Positions 9,127 through 18,734 of a stretch of DNA of 59,820 nt are shown here, piece by piece. Position numbers and translations under genes: made by a program. Origin of the DNA: RGIG8785 sp045655245 (GTDB taxonomy: Bacteria > Bacillota > Clostridia > RGIG8785); the NCBI GenBank assembly GCA_045655245.1, contig JAZOOX010000045.1, forward strand, positions 1-59,820. Direction: 5' to 3'. The stretch's first letter is position 1, and each line of letters begins with the position of its first letter. Below the pieces are notes generated by a model. The model did not search any database. It saw only the letters and a list, made by a program, of their open reading frames with translations, and was not told where the DNA came from.

Positions 9127-10554
9127 ATGAACGAAAGAACAGTTCGTCTGGTCCCGCCTGAGGTTATGGACGAGGAGAAGTGTGCAATTGCTGAAGTTTT
9201 GCAATACAATGCAGAATGCAACCAGCCACTTCGCGCTTTTGTCCAGACTTTTGGCTGCCAGTTGAATGAAAATGACAGCGAAAAGATTTGCGGTATGTTG
9301 GAACAAATGGGATTTTCTTTTACCGACAGTACTGAAACCGCCGACCTGATTTTACTGAACACTTGTGCCATTCGCGAAAATGCCCACGATAAGGTTTTTG
9401 GCATTATCGGCTCCTTAAAGCATCAAAAAGAAAAGAATCCGTCATTACTGATCGGGCTTTGCGGATGCATGGCGCAGGAACCGCAAGTGGTGGAAGAATT
9501 AAAACGCAAATATCGTCAGGTGGATTTTGTATTCGGTACGCATACCCTGCATCGTTTCCCAAGTGTTTTGCTGGATGCGTTAAAACAACAACGGTTTGTA
9601 TGTAACGTCGTTGATATAGACGGAGAAATTGCCGAGGGGCTTCCTGTTAAACGAGAAGATTCCTTTAAAGCATCCGTTTCCATTATGTATGGGTGCAACA
9701 ACTTTTGCTCGTATTGCATCGTTCCCTATGTTCGCGGTCGCGAGCGCAGTCGCGCTTCTGAGATGATACTCGGAGAAATTCGCGATTTAATCAAAGGCGG
9801 TTACTGCGAAATTATGTTGCTGGGGCAAAACGTAAACTCATACGGTCTGGATCTTGAAAACGAGATTAATTTCCCTACCTTATTGGAACGAATCAACGAA
9901 ATTGAAGGGGATTTCCGTGTCCGTTTTATGACCTCTCATCCCAAAGATATCAGCAAACATCTGATCGACGTGATTGCCGATTGTGATAAAGTTTGTAATC
10001 AGTTGCATATTCCCGTACAGTCGGGGAGTGATACCGTTTTAAAGGCGATGAATCGCCGTTACACGCGGGAGTCTTATCTTGATATTATCCGATACGCAAA
10101 AGAACGGATCCCCGGTCTGGTTTTAACCAGTGATATCATCGTCGGTTTTCCGAACGAGACCGAGGAGGATTTTGAACAAACGCTACAATTAATTCGAGAA
10201 GTTGAATACGATACTTTATTCACGTTTTTGTTTTCTCCTCGCGTTGGTACCCCTGCCGAAAAAATGCCTGATCCATTCTCTAAAGAAGAGAAGCAGCGGC
10301 GCTTTGAACGGTTGTTAGAAGTGCAGAACGAAATCTCGCGCACCAAGAACGAGAACTATCGCAATAAAGTTGTGACAGTTCTTATAGAGGGGCAATCAAA
10401 AACAGACAAGAGCCGACTTTCGGGCAGAACAGAAGGCGGAAAAATCGTTAATTTTATCGGAGACGAAACCTTAATTGGTTCATTCTGCAAAGTGCAGATA
10501 ACGGATATTCAAACCTGGTCTTTGACCGGAAAAATAGTAAAGGAGAATGAATAA
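9127..10554 (+). CDS. miaB: tRNA-2-methylthio-N6-dimethylallyladenosine synthase
   Basis: A 475-residue radical-SAM methylthiotransferase that converts i6A37 to ms2i6A37 in tRNAs reading UNN codons. The N-terminal UPF0004 domain supplies three cysteines for the auxiliary cluster (TFGCQLNEND, LLNTCAIRE, LCGCMAQ). The radical SAM motif is C-x3-C-x2-C in YGCNNFCSYCIVPYVRGRE, the last part being the MiaB-type signature. A C-terminal TRAM-like segment (VLIEGQSK...GRTEGGKIVNF) binds RNA. miaA, which makes its substrate, is 4.8 kb downstream in the same co-directional block. The stop overlaps the next start (TAATG). Confidence 0.96.
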   Translation: MNERTVRLVPPEVMDEEKCAIAEVLQYNAECNQPLRAFVQTFGCQLNENDSEKICGMLEQMGFSFTDSTETADLILLNTCAIRENAHDKVFGIIGSLKHQKEKNPSLLIGLCGCMAQEPQVVEELKRKYRQVDFVFGTHTLHRFPSVLLDALKQQRFVCNVVDIDGEIAEGLPVKREDSFKASVSIMYGCNNFCSYCIVPYVRGRERSRASEMILGEIRDLIKGGYCEIMLLGQNVNSYGLDLENEINFPTLLERINEIEGDFRVRFMTSHPKDISKHLIDVIADCDKVCNQLHIPVQSGSDTVLKAMNRRYTRESYLDIIRYAKERIPGLVLTSDIIVGFPNETEEDFEQTLQLIREVEYDTLFTFLFSPRVGTPAEKMPDPFSKEEKQRRFERLLEVQNEISRTKNENYRNKVVTVLIEGQSKTDKSRLSGRTEGGKIVNFIGDETLIGSFCKVQITDIQTWSLTGKIVKENE

Positions 10555-10943
10555 TGGACGTTTTAGAAAAAGCAAGAGAATTAGGCGAGGCGTTGTTTGA
10601 AAGCGAAACTTACCGCAAAATGAAAGAGGCCGAGGACAAGCATTTGGCCGATGTTCCTTCACAAGAAGCGGTTATGGCATACAACGAAGAGCGCAACGCA
10701 ATTATGGAACGTATGCGCAAAGATGGTGCTACTAAAGAGGATATCGAAACTTGTCAGGCTGAACTCCAAGCCGCTTTTGACCGCGTTTTGGAAAACGAAG
10801 TAGTACGCAATTATGTTGAAACCAAACAGGCATTTGAGACGCTCTTACAGCAGATTAACAATATTTTAGGTTATTATGCGAGAGGAAAGCAAGAAGGCGG
10901 CTGTGATCCTTCCAAGTGCTCTTCTTGCAGTGGATGTCACTAA
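10554..10943 (+). CDS. YlbF/YmcA family protein with C-terminal cysteine cluster
   Basis: A 129-residue, mostly alpha-helical protein of the Com_YlbF family. In Bacillus subtilis YlbF and YmcA, with YaaT, form the Y-complex that binds RNase Y, influences mRNA processing and affects sporulation and competence, and carries Fe-S clusters. Here the last fifteen residues contain four cysteines (CDPSKCSSCSGCH), consistent with metal or cluster binding. Location between miaB and mutS is a conserved clostridial arrangement (from memory). Whether it is the YlbF or YmcA orthologue cannot be decided because only one family member is visible. Confidence 0.85.
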   Translation: MDVLEKARELGEALFESETYRKMKEAEDKHLADVPSQEAVMAYNEERNAIMERMRKDGATKEDIETCQAELQAAFDRVLENEVVRNYVETKQAFETLLQQINNILGYYARGKQEGGCDPSKCSSCSGCH

Positions 10944-10970
10944 TAATTCTTTGAAACGCAGGTGAGACCA

Positions 10971-13580
10971 ATGGCTCCTTTAACACCAATGATGAAGCAG
11001 TACTTTCAGATTAAAGAGAACTATCCCGATGCGATACTTTTCTTTCGTTTGGGAGACTTTTACGAGATGTTTTTTGAGGATGCGATTACCGCATCCCGTG
11101 AGCTTGATATTGTTCTGACCGGACGGGATTGCGGTCAGAAGGAACGCGCTCCCATGTGCGGCATTCCTTTCCACGCCGCAGAACAGTATCTGACTCGTTT
11201 GGTAAACAAAGGATATAAAGTTGCAATATGTGAACAGCTGGAGAATCCGACCCAAGTAAAGGGAATGGTAAAGCGGGATGTCATCCGCGTCGTAACACCC
11301 GGGACCATTTTTGATTCCAATGCTTTGGACGATAAAAAGAACAATTACGTTTGCGCACTCATTTGTGATGAAGAGACTATTGGTGCTGCCTTTGCGGATA
11401 TTACTACCGGCGAATTGAACTCCGTTTGCTTTTCGGGCGCGGATGCAATGTTGCGTTTAATGAGTGAGATGGCGTATTATCGTCCCAGAGAGATCATCCA
11501 AAACGGACGGGCGTTTGAAAACAAGGAATTAGCGGAGTATGTTTCTAATAAAATCCCCGAATGTTTGATTCAGCGAATTGATGCTTCGATTCCCGTTGAG
11601 CATTATTACGGATGTATTTGCAAACAGTTCCATGTGGATTCCATCGAAAAGGTTGGGTTTGTACAGAACTCGGTAGCAGCATCCGCAGTCGGTGTTTTGC
11701 TGAACTACCTGATGGAAACCCAAAAGACAGAACTGACTCATATTTTGGAGATCCGTTTTTTCCGCGAAGGGGAACATATGGAATTGGATCCTGCCACCAG
11801 AAGAAACCTGGAGCTGTGTGAGACCATGCGCGACCGTGGTAAAAAAGGCACTCTGCTTTGGGTACTGGACGATACCTGTACCTCTATGGGAGCGCGGCTC
11901 TTGCGTCGTTATGTCGAACAACCCTTAATCAACGGTGATGCTATCCGCAGACGCTTAGAGGGGGTTTCGGAACTGGTTGACAGTACCGTTTTGCGTGAAG
12001 AGTTGAAAACGGCAATGTCACCCATCCGTGATATGGAACGCTTGTTGTCCAAAGTCGCTTGCAAAACGGCAAACTGTCGTGATCTGGTTGGCCTTAAAAT
12101 CTCTTTCGCTCAATTGCCTGCAATCGCAGAATTACTGAAAGGTTGTAAAAGCAATCTGCTTTCGAGCATTTCTTTAGAGTTTGACAGTTTAACCGATCTT
12201 TGTACTTTGATCGATCAGGCAATCGTTGAAAATCCGCCCGTTTCTCTTCGGGAAGGGAACATGATCCGCGATGGGTTCCACGACGAGGTAGACCAGTGCC
12301 GCTATATCATGCGCGAAGGGAAAAACCTGATTCTTACTTTCGAGCAGGAAGAAAAAGAACGGACGGGCATTAAGAATCTGAAAGTCAGCTACAATAAGGT
12401 CTATGGGTATTATATCGAGGTTTCCAAGTCAAATATTGATATGGTTCCCCCTGAATATGTACGCAAACAGACCATTGTTAACGGCGAACGCTATATTACT
12501 GAGCCCCTGAAAGAAATTGAAACGAAAGTTTTGGGTTCCTCCGAGCGTTTGGCACAACTGGAGTATGAAATCTTTTGCCGAATTCGTGATGAGGTTTATA
12601 ATGCCATTGACCGTATTCAAAATACCGCCCGATTAATTGCGCAGTTGGACGCTGTCACTTCGTTGGCATCGGCAGCTGTTCGTAACGGTTATCAAAAGCC
12701 TGTTATTACCGATAATGGCGAAATTACAATTTTGGACGGACGTCATCCCGTGGTCGAACGGATGACCAACGACGGCCTCTTTGTCCCTAACGATACGACA
12801 ATGGATTACGGCGAACACCGTTTTACCATCATTACCGGTCCTAATATGGCGGGTAAATCAACTTATATGCGTCAGGTAGCGTTGATTACGCTGATGGCAC
12901 AGATTGGTTCTTATGTCCCGGCAAAAGAGGCGAGAATCGGTGTGGTCGATCGTATTTTTACCCGCGTAGGCGCTTCGGATGATTTGGCGGCAGGGCAGAG
13001 TACCTTTATGGTTGAAATGTCTGAAGTCGCACACATTTTGAAAAATGCAACAAAACATTCTCTGATTATTCTGGATGAAATCGGTCGCGGCACCAGTACA
13101 TACGATGGTTTGAGTATTGCCTGGTCGGTGGTCGAATATTTAAGTGATTTAAAACGCATCGGCGCAAAAACTCTTTTTGCAACCCACTACCACGAATTGA
13201 CCCGCTTGGAGGGCTTGTTAGACGGCGTTAAAAATTATTGTATCGCCGTTAAAAAGCGCGGGGACGATGTTATCTTTTTACGGAAAATCGTCCGCGGTGG
13301 TGCAGACGACAGTTACGGCGTTGAGGTTGCAAAATTAGCGGGCGTTCCCGACGCGGTTATCCAACGTGCCAAGGAAATGGTGGTGCAGTTTGAAGATGGG
13401 AAACTGGACTTGCAGACATCCGTCGCTAAGGATTACAGCGATGCGCAACCCGTCTGCTCGGTAGAGAAGAAAGTGGCGCAATCGCTGATGGATACCGACT
13501 TGTCTTTTTTATCTCCCATTGAAGCGATGAATTATTTGTACCGTTTGCAACAGATGCTTTCGGAGGAAGGTGAATCCTAA
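10971..13580 (+). CDS. mutS: DNA mismatch repair protein MutS
   Basis: About 869 residues. Mismatch recognition domain I begins at the N-terminus (MMKQYFQIK, then the LGDFYEMF stretch with the mismatch-wedging Phe-x-Glu), and the C-terminal ABC-type ATPase has Walker A GPNMAGKST, Walker B LIILDEIGRGTS and the signature region of the family. I chose ATG at 10971 because GCAGGTGA just upstream is its ribosome site; the in-frame GTG at 10962 lies inside that site. It starts the mismatch-repair pair with mutL, whose ATG overlaps its stop (TAATG). Confidence 0.97.
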   Translation: MAPLTPMMKQYFQIKENYPDAILFFRLGDFYEMFFEDAITASRELDIVLTGRDCGQKERAPMCGIPFHAAEQYLTRLVNKGYKVAICEQLENPTQVKGMVKRDVIRVVTPGTIFDSNALDDKKNNYVCALICDEETIGAAFADITTGELNSVCFSGADAMLRLMSEMAYYRPREIIQNGRAFENKELAEYVSNKIPECLIQRIDASIPVEHYYGCICKQFHVDSIEKVGFVQNSVAASAVGVLLNYLMETQKTELTHILEIRFFREGEHMELDPATRRNLELCETMRDRGKKGTLLWVLDDTCTSMGARLLRRYVEQPLINGDAIRRRLEGVSELVDSTVLREELKTAMSPIRDMERLLSKVACKTANCRDLVGLKISFAQLPAIAELLKGCKSNLLSSISLEFDSLTDLCTLIDQAIVENPPVSLREGNMIRDGFHDEVDQCRYIMREGKNLILTFEQEEKERTGIKNLKVSYNKVYGYYIEVSKSNIDMVPPEYVRKQTIVNGERYITEPLKEIETKVLGSSERLAQLEYEIFCRIRDEVYNAIDRIQNTARLIAQLDAVTSLASAAVRNGYQKPVITDNGEITILDGRHPVVERMTNDGLFVPNDTTMDYGEHRFTIITGPNMAGKSTYMRQVALITLMAQIGSYVPAKEARIGVVDRIFTRVGASDDLAAGQSTFMVEMSEVAHILKNATKHSLIILDEIGRGTSTYDGLSIAWSVVEYLSDLKRIGAKTLFATHYHELTRLEGLLDGVKNYCIAVKKRGDDVIFLRKIVRGGADDSYGVEVAKLAGVPDAVIQRAKEMVVQFEDGKLDLQTSVAKDYSDAQPVCSVEKKVAQSLMDTDLSFLSPIEAMNYLYRLQQMLSEEGES

Positions 13581-15388
13581 TGAAGATTCAAGTACTAAGC
13601 AAACATGTATCGGATCTGATCGCGGCAGGCGAGGTAGTTGAACGCCCCGTTTCGGTTGTCAAGGAGCTGGTGGAAAATGCTTTGGATGCCGGCGCAGATT
13701 ATATCGTAATAGAAACACAACGCGGCGGTTTGGCGTCGATCCGAGTAACCGATAACGGCTGTGGTATTTCTTCCGCCGATGTTGAAACTGCGTTTTTGCG
13801 CCATGCTACCAGCAAAATTCAAACTGCGCGGGATTTGGAATCCATAGCTACAATGGGGTTCCGCGGTGAAGCCTTGTCCAGTATTGCCGCCGTTTCTAAA
13901 ATCCGCTTATTGACCCGTACTGCCGATAGTGACGAAGGTGTACTCCTGGAATTAGAAGGCGGCGCAGTGGTTGACCGCCAACCTGTTGGCTGTCCTGTGG
14001 GTACGACTTTTATGGTTTCTGATCTCTTTTATAACACCCCTGCGCGACTGAAGTTTGTCAAAAAAGATGCCACCGAAGCAGGGCATATTGCCGATTTGAT
14101 TGATGCAATGGCATTGGCACATCCCGATGTTTCCTTCCGCTTGATTCAAAACGGGCGAGAGAGTTTACACACTGCAGGCGACGGTGACCTGCAAGGCGCT
14201 GCCTACTCCGTTTTGGGAAGCGACATTGCAAAGCATTTACTTGCAGTAGACTATACCAGCGAAAACATGCATGTTAATGGTATGATCGGAACAGGCGAGA
14301 CCGCTCGTTCCAATCGTAAGGGCCAGCTGTTTTTCGTCAATCGTCGGTTGGTAAAAAGCAAACTCTTTTTTGCTGCAATCGAGGAAGCAACCGAAGGGGT
14401 TATTGTTGGGAAGCGTCATCCGGTATGTATGCTGAATATCGAAATTGATCCCTCCCAAATTGATATCAACGTACATCCCAGCAAAAGCGAAGTAAAGTTT
14501 TCGCGGGAGAACGAGGTGTATCATCTCTTATACTGGGGAATTAAAAACGCTTTCTATAAAAAGCCGATCGTTCCCGAGATTACCTTGGATCGGGAAGAAG
14601 AGCCTCGCAATGAAGAGAGGATTATGCCCGCAGAAACAAGCGTAACGGTTAAACCTTCCGAAGAACCGCCGAAAAAAACGGAACCGACCATCTGGCAAGA
14701 GGTGCCGAAAACGGTTTTTCCGTCCCCAAAAGCGGAGCAGATCGCTGCTGTTTTAAACAGCGCCCCCGCCCCACGGGAGGAACACGATTTAATGCCCAAG
14801 CAGCCGCCGTTGGAAGCAGAGGAGTGGCGCATTGTGGGACAAGCATTCCAGACTTATATCATCGCTGAAAAAGGGGATGAAATGCTGATTGTAGACCAGC
14901 ACGCCGCGCATGAACGGTTGAAGTACGAGCAACTGCGAAAACAACAGACTGCCGTTATTTCACAGGAACTCTTCCAACCGCTGGTCTTGGACTTTACCAA
15001 ATCGGAAGTCGCTTTGCTTTCAGAAAACGCCGCCCGTTTCCGGTCCTTGGGCTTTGATTTTGAAGAGTTTGGCGGAAACAGCCTGCGCTTTAATCGGATT
15101 CCTGTTTCGATTACTTCTACCGATGTCGAACAGGTCATTCGTGAACTCATTGACCAATTGGATGCACAACGTTCGGTTATTGAAAGCGAATTTCAGTCCC
15201 GTGCATTGTACACTATTGCTTGTAAGGCGGCAATTAAAGCTAACCAGAACTTAAGTGAAACTGAGATGAAGCAGTTGATTACAGATGTTTTGGCATTGGG
15301 CTCTATTAACACTTGCCCCCACGGACGTCCCATTACCCTTAAGATGACCAAGCGTGAATTGGAAAAACACTTTAAACGTATTGTATAA
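13580..15388 (+). CDS. mutL: DNA mismatch repair endonuclease MutL
   Basis: A 602-residue GHKL ATPase. The N-terminal domain shows ENALDAGA (motif I), DNGCGI (motif II) and GFRGEALSSIA (motif III). After a Pro- and Glu-rich linker (about residues 330-415) the C-terminal domain carries the metal-dependent nicking motif DQHAAHERLKYE and the partner motifs ACKAAIKAN and CPHGRPI, so this is an endonuclease-type MutL, expected in bacteria without MutH. It acts with the adjacent MutS on mismatches. Confidence 0.97.
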   Translation: MKIQVLSKHVSDLIAAGEVVERPVSVVKELVENALDAGADYIVIETQRGGLASIRVTDNGCGISSADVETAFLRHATSKIQTARDLESIATMGFRGEALSSIAAVSKIRLLTRTADSDEGVLLELEGGAVVDRQPVGCPVGTTFMVSDLFYNTPARLKFVKKDATEAGHIADLIDAMALAHPDVSFRLIQNGRESLHTAGDGDLQGAAYSVLGSDIAKHLLAVDYTSENMHVNGMIGTGETARSNRKGQLFFVNRRLVKSKLFFAAIEEATEGVIVGKRHPVCMLNIEIDPSQIDINVHPSKSEVKFSRENEVYHLLYWGIKNAFYKKPIVPEITLDREEEPRNEERIMPAETSVTVKPSEEPPKKTEPTIWQEVPKTVFPSPKAEQIAAVLNSAPAPREEHDLMPKQPPLEAEEWRIVGQAFQTYIIAEKGDEMLIVDQHAAHERLKYEQLRKQQTAVISQELFQPLVLDFTKSEVALLSENAARFRSLGFDFEEFGGNSLRFNRIPVSITSTDVEQVIRELIDQLDAQRSVIESEFQSRALYTIACKAAIKANQNLSETEMKQLITDVLALGSINTCPHGRPITLKMTKRELEKHFKRIV

Positions 15389-15396
15389 GGACTTTT

Positions 15397-16323
15397 ATGA
15401 TGATTGATCTTGTTGTGATCGCGGGACCGACCGCTACCGGAAAAACGAAGTTATCCGTCGAGCTTGCCAAACGGTTCAACGGTGAGATCGTGAACGCAGA
15501 TTCAATGCAAATCTACAAAGAAATGGATATTGGTACCGCCAAGCCAACCGTTGAAGAGCGGGAAGGGATTCCACATCACTTGATGAGTTTTGTGCATCCG
15601 TTAGACACCTTCAGTGTTAAAGAGTATGTTGAACTTGCCCATCAAACGGTTAAAAACATTTCCGATGCAGGGAAATTACCTATTGTAGTCGGCGGGACCG
15701 GAATGTATATCAACGCTTTGGTTGATTGCACCGCCTTTCACGATTTGGACCCCGACCCCAAGGTTACTGCGCATCTGCAAAAGATTTTGGAAGAGGCGGG
15801 GGCGCAAGGACTTTTCGATGAATTACAGCGAATCGACCCTGAATTGGCTTCGCAACTTCACCCCAATAACCAAAGGCGGGTATTTCGTGCACTGGAACTT
15901 TACTACCTGACCGGAGTTGTTCCCACACAGATTCGCAAGGAGGCAATTGAACAGCCAAGCATTTACCGTCCTTTGATGTTGGCGGCAGATTTCGAACGCC
16001 AAGTGTTATATGACCGGATCAACCTTCGCGTCGGCGAGATGCTGAACTGCGGTTTGGTGGATGAAGTAAAAGGATTGCGCGAATTGGGGTGCACGTCGGA
16101 ACACCAATCGATGCAAGGAATCGGCTATAAAGAAGTGTTCCCCTATCTGGACGGGAGCATTACAACAGAAGAATTATACGAACAGATTTGCCGTAATACG
16201 CGGCGGTATGCAAAACGTCAGATGACTTGGTTTCGTCGGGACAAGCGTGTATTGTGGCAAAAGGACGGGTTTGACATCGAACATTGTTGTTCGTTGGTGA
16301 AAACATTTATTTCTGAAAAGTAG
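15397..16323 (+). CDS. miaA: tRNA dimethylallyltransferase
   Basis: A 308-residue P-loop enzyme that transfers dimethylallyl from DMAPP to N6 of A37 in tRNAs reading UNN codons; MiaB then adds the methylthio group. GPTATGKT near the N-terminus is the P-loop; VNADSMQIYKEMDIGTAKP follows, and VVGGTGMYINAL and RRYAKRQMTWFRRD are family hallmarks. AAGGA precedes two tandem ATG codons, either of which could be used. It closes the miaB-ylbF-mutS-mutL-miaA order. Confidence 0.96.
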   Translation: MMIDLVVIAGPTATGKTKLSVELAKRFNGEIVNADSMQIYKEMDIGTAKPTVEEREGIPHHLMSFVHPLDTFSVKEYVELAHQTVKNISDAGKLPIVVGGTGMYINALVDCTAFHDLDPDPKVTAHLQKILEEAGAQGLFDELQRIDPELASQLHPNNQRRVFRALELYYLTGVVPTQIRKEAIEQPSIYRPLMLAADFERQVLYDRINLRVGEMLNCGLVDEVKGLRELGCTSEHQSMQGIGYKEVFPYLDGSITTEELYEQICRNTRRYAKRQMTWFRRDKRVLWQKDGFDIEHCCSLVKTFISEK

Positions 16324-16332
16324 GTGAATGTG

Positions 16333-17511
16333 TTGAAAAAAGGCTTGAAACGAACGATTTTGTCCATTGCTATCATTGTCTGCCTTTTATTGATAGTCAA
16401 CATTTTTCGATATCTGAATAAAAATCTGTCCTATTCCATAGCAAATAAAACGACGGTTGAAAGAGTGATCGCCGCAGACGCAACAGTTGTACGTAACGAG
16501 AAAACCGTTCCGATTAACGGCGGTGTATTCGAGGCAACGATTACTCCCGGAACCCGAGTGAGCGGGAAGAGTTTGTTGGGGCATTTGTACAAGGGGACTC
16601 TTGACAAAACGACTGAAGCTAAACTAAGAAGTTTGAACGAACAAATCGCTCAGCTTTCAGCTGATTCTTTGTTTGAAGACAACTACCATGAAACTTTCCC
16701 CGAAGAAGCCGCCGTTAACGAAGCACGTTTACTGCTGGCCGCAATCAATGCAGGAGATTACCAACAAATTTCTGTCCGAAGCATGTCTATTAAGTCTGCC
16801 TTAAATCAGCAGAAAAAGGAAGGCGAAAAAACCAACTTTGACCAACAGTTGGAGCGCTTGCGCGAGGAAAAAGCACGTCTCGAGGAACAGATTTCGACGG
16901 TGCGGGAAAACGTCTATGCGCCTTTTGGCGGCATTTTTTCCGAATCAGTTGACGGATACGAAGACGTCCTCCCCATCAAGATGTTAAAAACCTTGACCCC
17001 TTCTGTTTTACAGGATACTGTTCCTGTTAAAAACAAAACCGACTATATTAAAATTATCGATAACAGCGAATGGTTTTTAGCTTTGGAAACCGCTGCAGAG
17101 GAGTGCAAAAACCTTTCTGTTGGTAGTTCGGTTGCGATTCGCATTCCCGAACTGGGCGGAGAAGATATTCCTGCAACGATATATTCGATCAACTTCGAAG
17201 ACGACAGGTGTTGCTTGGTGATTTCGTGTTCCAGAACATTAACGGGCATTTTTGATCACCGCCACTTAAAGGTGCAAGTCGTTGTTTCTTCTCGTAACGG
17301 ATATAAGATTCCCTCCGAAGCCTTGCGTATGCGGGAAGGTCAAAAAGGCGTATATGTAGTAAGGGATAATATTGCCCGTTTTGTACCGATTGAAATTTTG
17401 CTTCAGGAAGATACGTTTATTCTGGTGAGTACGTCTACTACGGGTGGAATTAAACTCTATGATGAAATTATCACTTCAGGAAATGTCGAAGAAGGGATGT
17501 TGGTACGATGA
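16333..17511 (+). CDS. HlyD-like membrane-anchored adaptor protein, no partner transporter nearby
   Basis: About 392 residues. A single N-terminal membrane span (hydrophobic stretch SIAIIVCLLLIVNIF) is followed by a short lipoyl-like beta region (NGGVFEATITPGTRVSGKSLLG), a long charged helical segment rich in Glu, Gln and Lys (roughly residues 95-200, coiled-coil character), and a beta-rich C-terminal half. This is the membrane-fusion-protein architecture, but no ABC or RND transporter or outer-membrane channel is adjacent. Alternative starts: GTG 16324, GTG 16330 or TTG 16333; the AGGTGA at 16322-16327 is best spaced for TTG 16333. It overlaps yggS by ATGA. The function is not known to me. 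Confidence 0.7.
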   Translation: MKKGLKRTILSIAIIVCLLLIVNIFRYLNKNLSYSIANKTTVERVIAADATVVRNEKTVPINGGVFEATITPGTRVSGKSLLGHLYKGTLDKTTEAKLRSLNEQIAQLSADSLFEDNYHETFPEEAAVNEARLLLAAINAGDYQQISVRSMSIKSALNQQKKEGEKTNFDQQLERLREEKARLEEQISTVRENVYAPFGGIFSESVDGYEDVLPIKMLKTLTPSVLQDTVPVKNKTDYIKIIDNSEWFLALETAAEECKNLSVGSSVAIRIPELGGEDIPATIYSINFEDDRCCLVISCSRTLTGIFDHRHLKVQVVVSSRNGYKIPSEALRMREGQKGVYVVRDNIARFVPIEILLQEDTFILVSTSTTGGIKLYDEIITSGNVEEGMLVR

Positions 17512-18197
17512 TTGCTGAGAACATCCAAAGAGTACGGGAACAAATTGCCGATGCCTGCCAAAAAGCCGGAAAGACGGACGATACGCTTCGTCTGGTTGCA
17601 GTGACAAAAACGATCGAGACCGAACGTATTAACGAAGCACTGGCTTTGGGGATCACCGATGTGGGCGAAAACCGCGTCCAGGAACTTTCGATCAAAGCAG
17701 ACCTTTTGTTGCCCCGTCCCACCTTTCATTTGATAGGACATTTGCAAACCAATAAGGTCAAAAACGCGGTTCAATATGCGGATTTTATCCACTCGGTGGA
17801 TTCTTTGCATCTTGCAAAGGAGATCCAAAAACAAGCATTTGCGACAGGGAAAACTGTGCAGATTTTATTGCAGGTCAATACCAGCGGCGAAGAATCCAAA
17901 TTCGGTGTTTCGCCTGATGGGCTGTTTGCTTTGACGGAGGGGGTCCTTACATTTTCCAATATCAGAATTCGTGGACTGATGACAATAGCCCCCAAAACGG
18001 ATACAGCAGAGGAGACACGACCGATTTTTGAAAAAACGCGCAAACTTTATGAACGCTTGTCGAATGAATATTTTTCATCTGCACCGCTGGATATGCTTTC
18101 GATGGGAATGTCCAACGACTTTGCCCAGGCGATTTTAGAAGGTGCGAATGTGATCCGTATCGGGCGAAGTATTTTTGGTGAGCGTATTTACCATTGA
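17508..18197 (+). CDS. yggS: YggS/PROSC family pyridoxal phosphate homeostasis protein
   Basis: A 229-residue PLP-binding protein with the alanine-racemase-like TIM barrel. The lysine that carries PLP is in LVAVTKT; VGENRVQEL, HLIGHLQTNK and the C-terminal SMGMSNDF and VRIG-type phosphate-binding stretch (IRIGRSIFG) are family hallmarks. The family buffers and delivers PLP rather than catalysing a known reaction. It is coupled to the HlyD-like gene upstream. Its stop codon lies inside the -35 box of the smpB promoter. Confidence 0.92.
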   Translation: MIAENIQRVREQIADACQKAGKTDDTLRLVAVTKTIETERINEALALGITDVGENRVQELSIKADLLLPRPTFHLIGHLQTNKVKNAVQYADFIHSVDSLHLAKEIQKQAFATGKTVQILLQVNTSGEESKFGVSPDGLFALTEGVLTFSNIRIRGLMTIAPKTDTAEETRPIFEKTRKLYERLSNEYFSSAPLDMLSMGMSNDFAQAILEGANVIRIGRSIFGERIYH

Positions 18198-18222
18198 CTT
18201 TTATCCAATCGTAACGTATAAT
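18194..18222 (+). promoter_or_regulatory. sigma-A type promoter for smpB-ssrA
   Basis: TTGACT (18194-18199), 17-nt spacer, TATAAT (18217-18222). The -35 box overlaps the yggS stop codon. It can transcribe both SmpB and its partner tmRNA. Confidence 0.75.
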
Positions 18223-18266
18223 AGTTTTCGTTGACTTTGCATAAACTGTTTTTGAAAGGAGACCTT

Positions 18267-18734
18267 ATGGGCCAGGAAAAGCGCACAATTGCTCAAAACA
18301 GAAAAGCGCGCCATGACTACTTTATCGAAGAAGTCTACGAAGCCGGCGTTGTGCTTACGGGCACCGAGGTAAAATCCTTGCGGCAGGGGAGAGTCAATTT
18401 AAAAGATTCTTATGTAACGATCAAAGACGGCGAATTGATCGCTATCGGTGTTCATATCAGTCCTTATGAAAAGGGCAATATCTTCAATACCGACCCCTTA
18501 CGGGAACGGAAACTCTTGATGCACCGTAGTGAGATTAACCGCCTGTTTGGAAAAGTAAAAGAAAAAGGTTTTTCCCTGATTCCCTTGTCACTTTACTTTT
18601 CGGGACAGTATGTAAAGTTGGAACTTGCTCTGGCACGGGGTAAAAAGCTCTATGACAAGCGCGACACTCTGGCAGAAAAGGCAGAGCGCCGTGATACAGA
18701 ACGAAGTATCAAAGAAATCTTTAAAAACGCATAG
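18267..18734 (+). CDS. smpB: SsrA-binding protein SmpB
   Basis: About 155 residues with the SmpB oligonucleotide-binding fold: QNRKARHDYFI near the N-terminus, GTEVKSLRQGRVNLKDSY and the LYDKRDTLAEK tail that inserts into the ribosome mRNA channel. It escorts tmRNA to stalled ribosomes for trans-translation. ATG 18267 is preceded by AAAGGAGA, so it is preferred over an upstream in-frame start at 18231. The stop codon is immediately adjacent to the tmRNA 5' end, so protein and RNA partner are cotranscribed. Confidence 0.96.
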   Translation: MGQEKRTIAQNRKARHDYFIEEVYEAGVVLTGTEVKSLRQGRVNLKDSYVTIKDGELIAIGVHISPYEKGNIFNTDPLRERKLLMHRSEINRLFGKVKEKGFSLIPLSLYFSGQYVKLELALARGKKLYDKRDTLAEKAERRDTERSIKEIFKNA

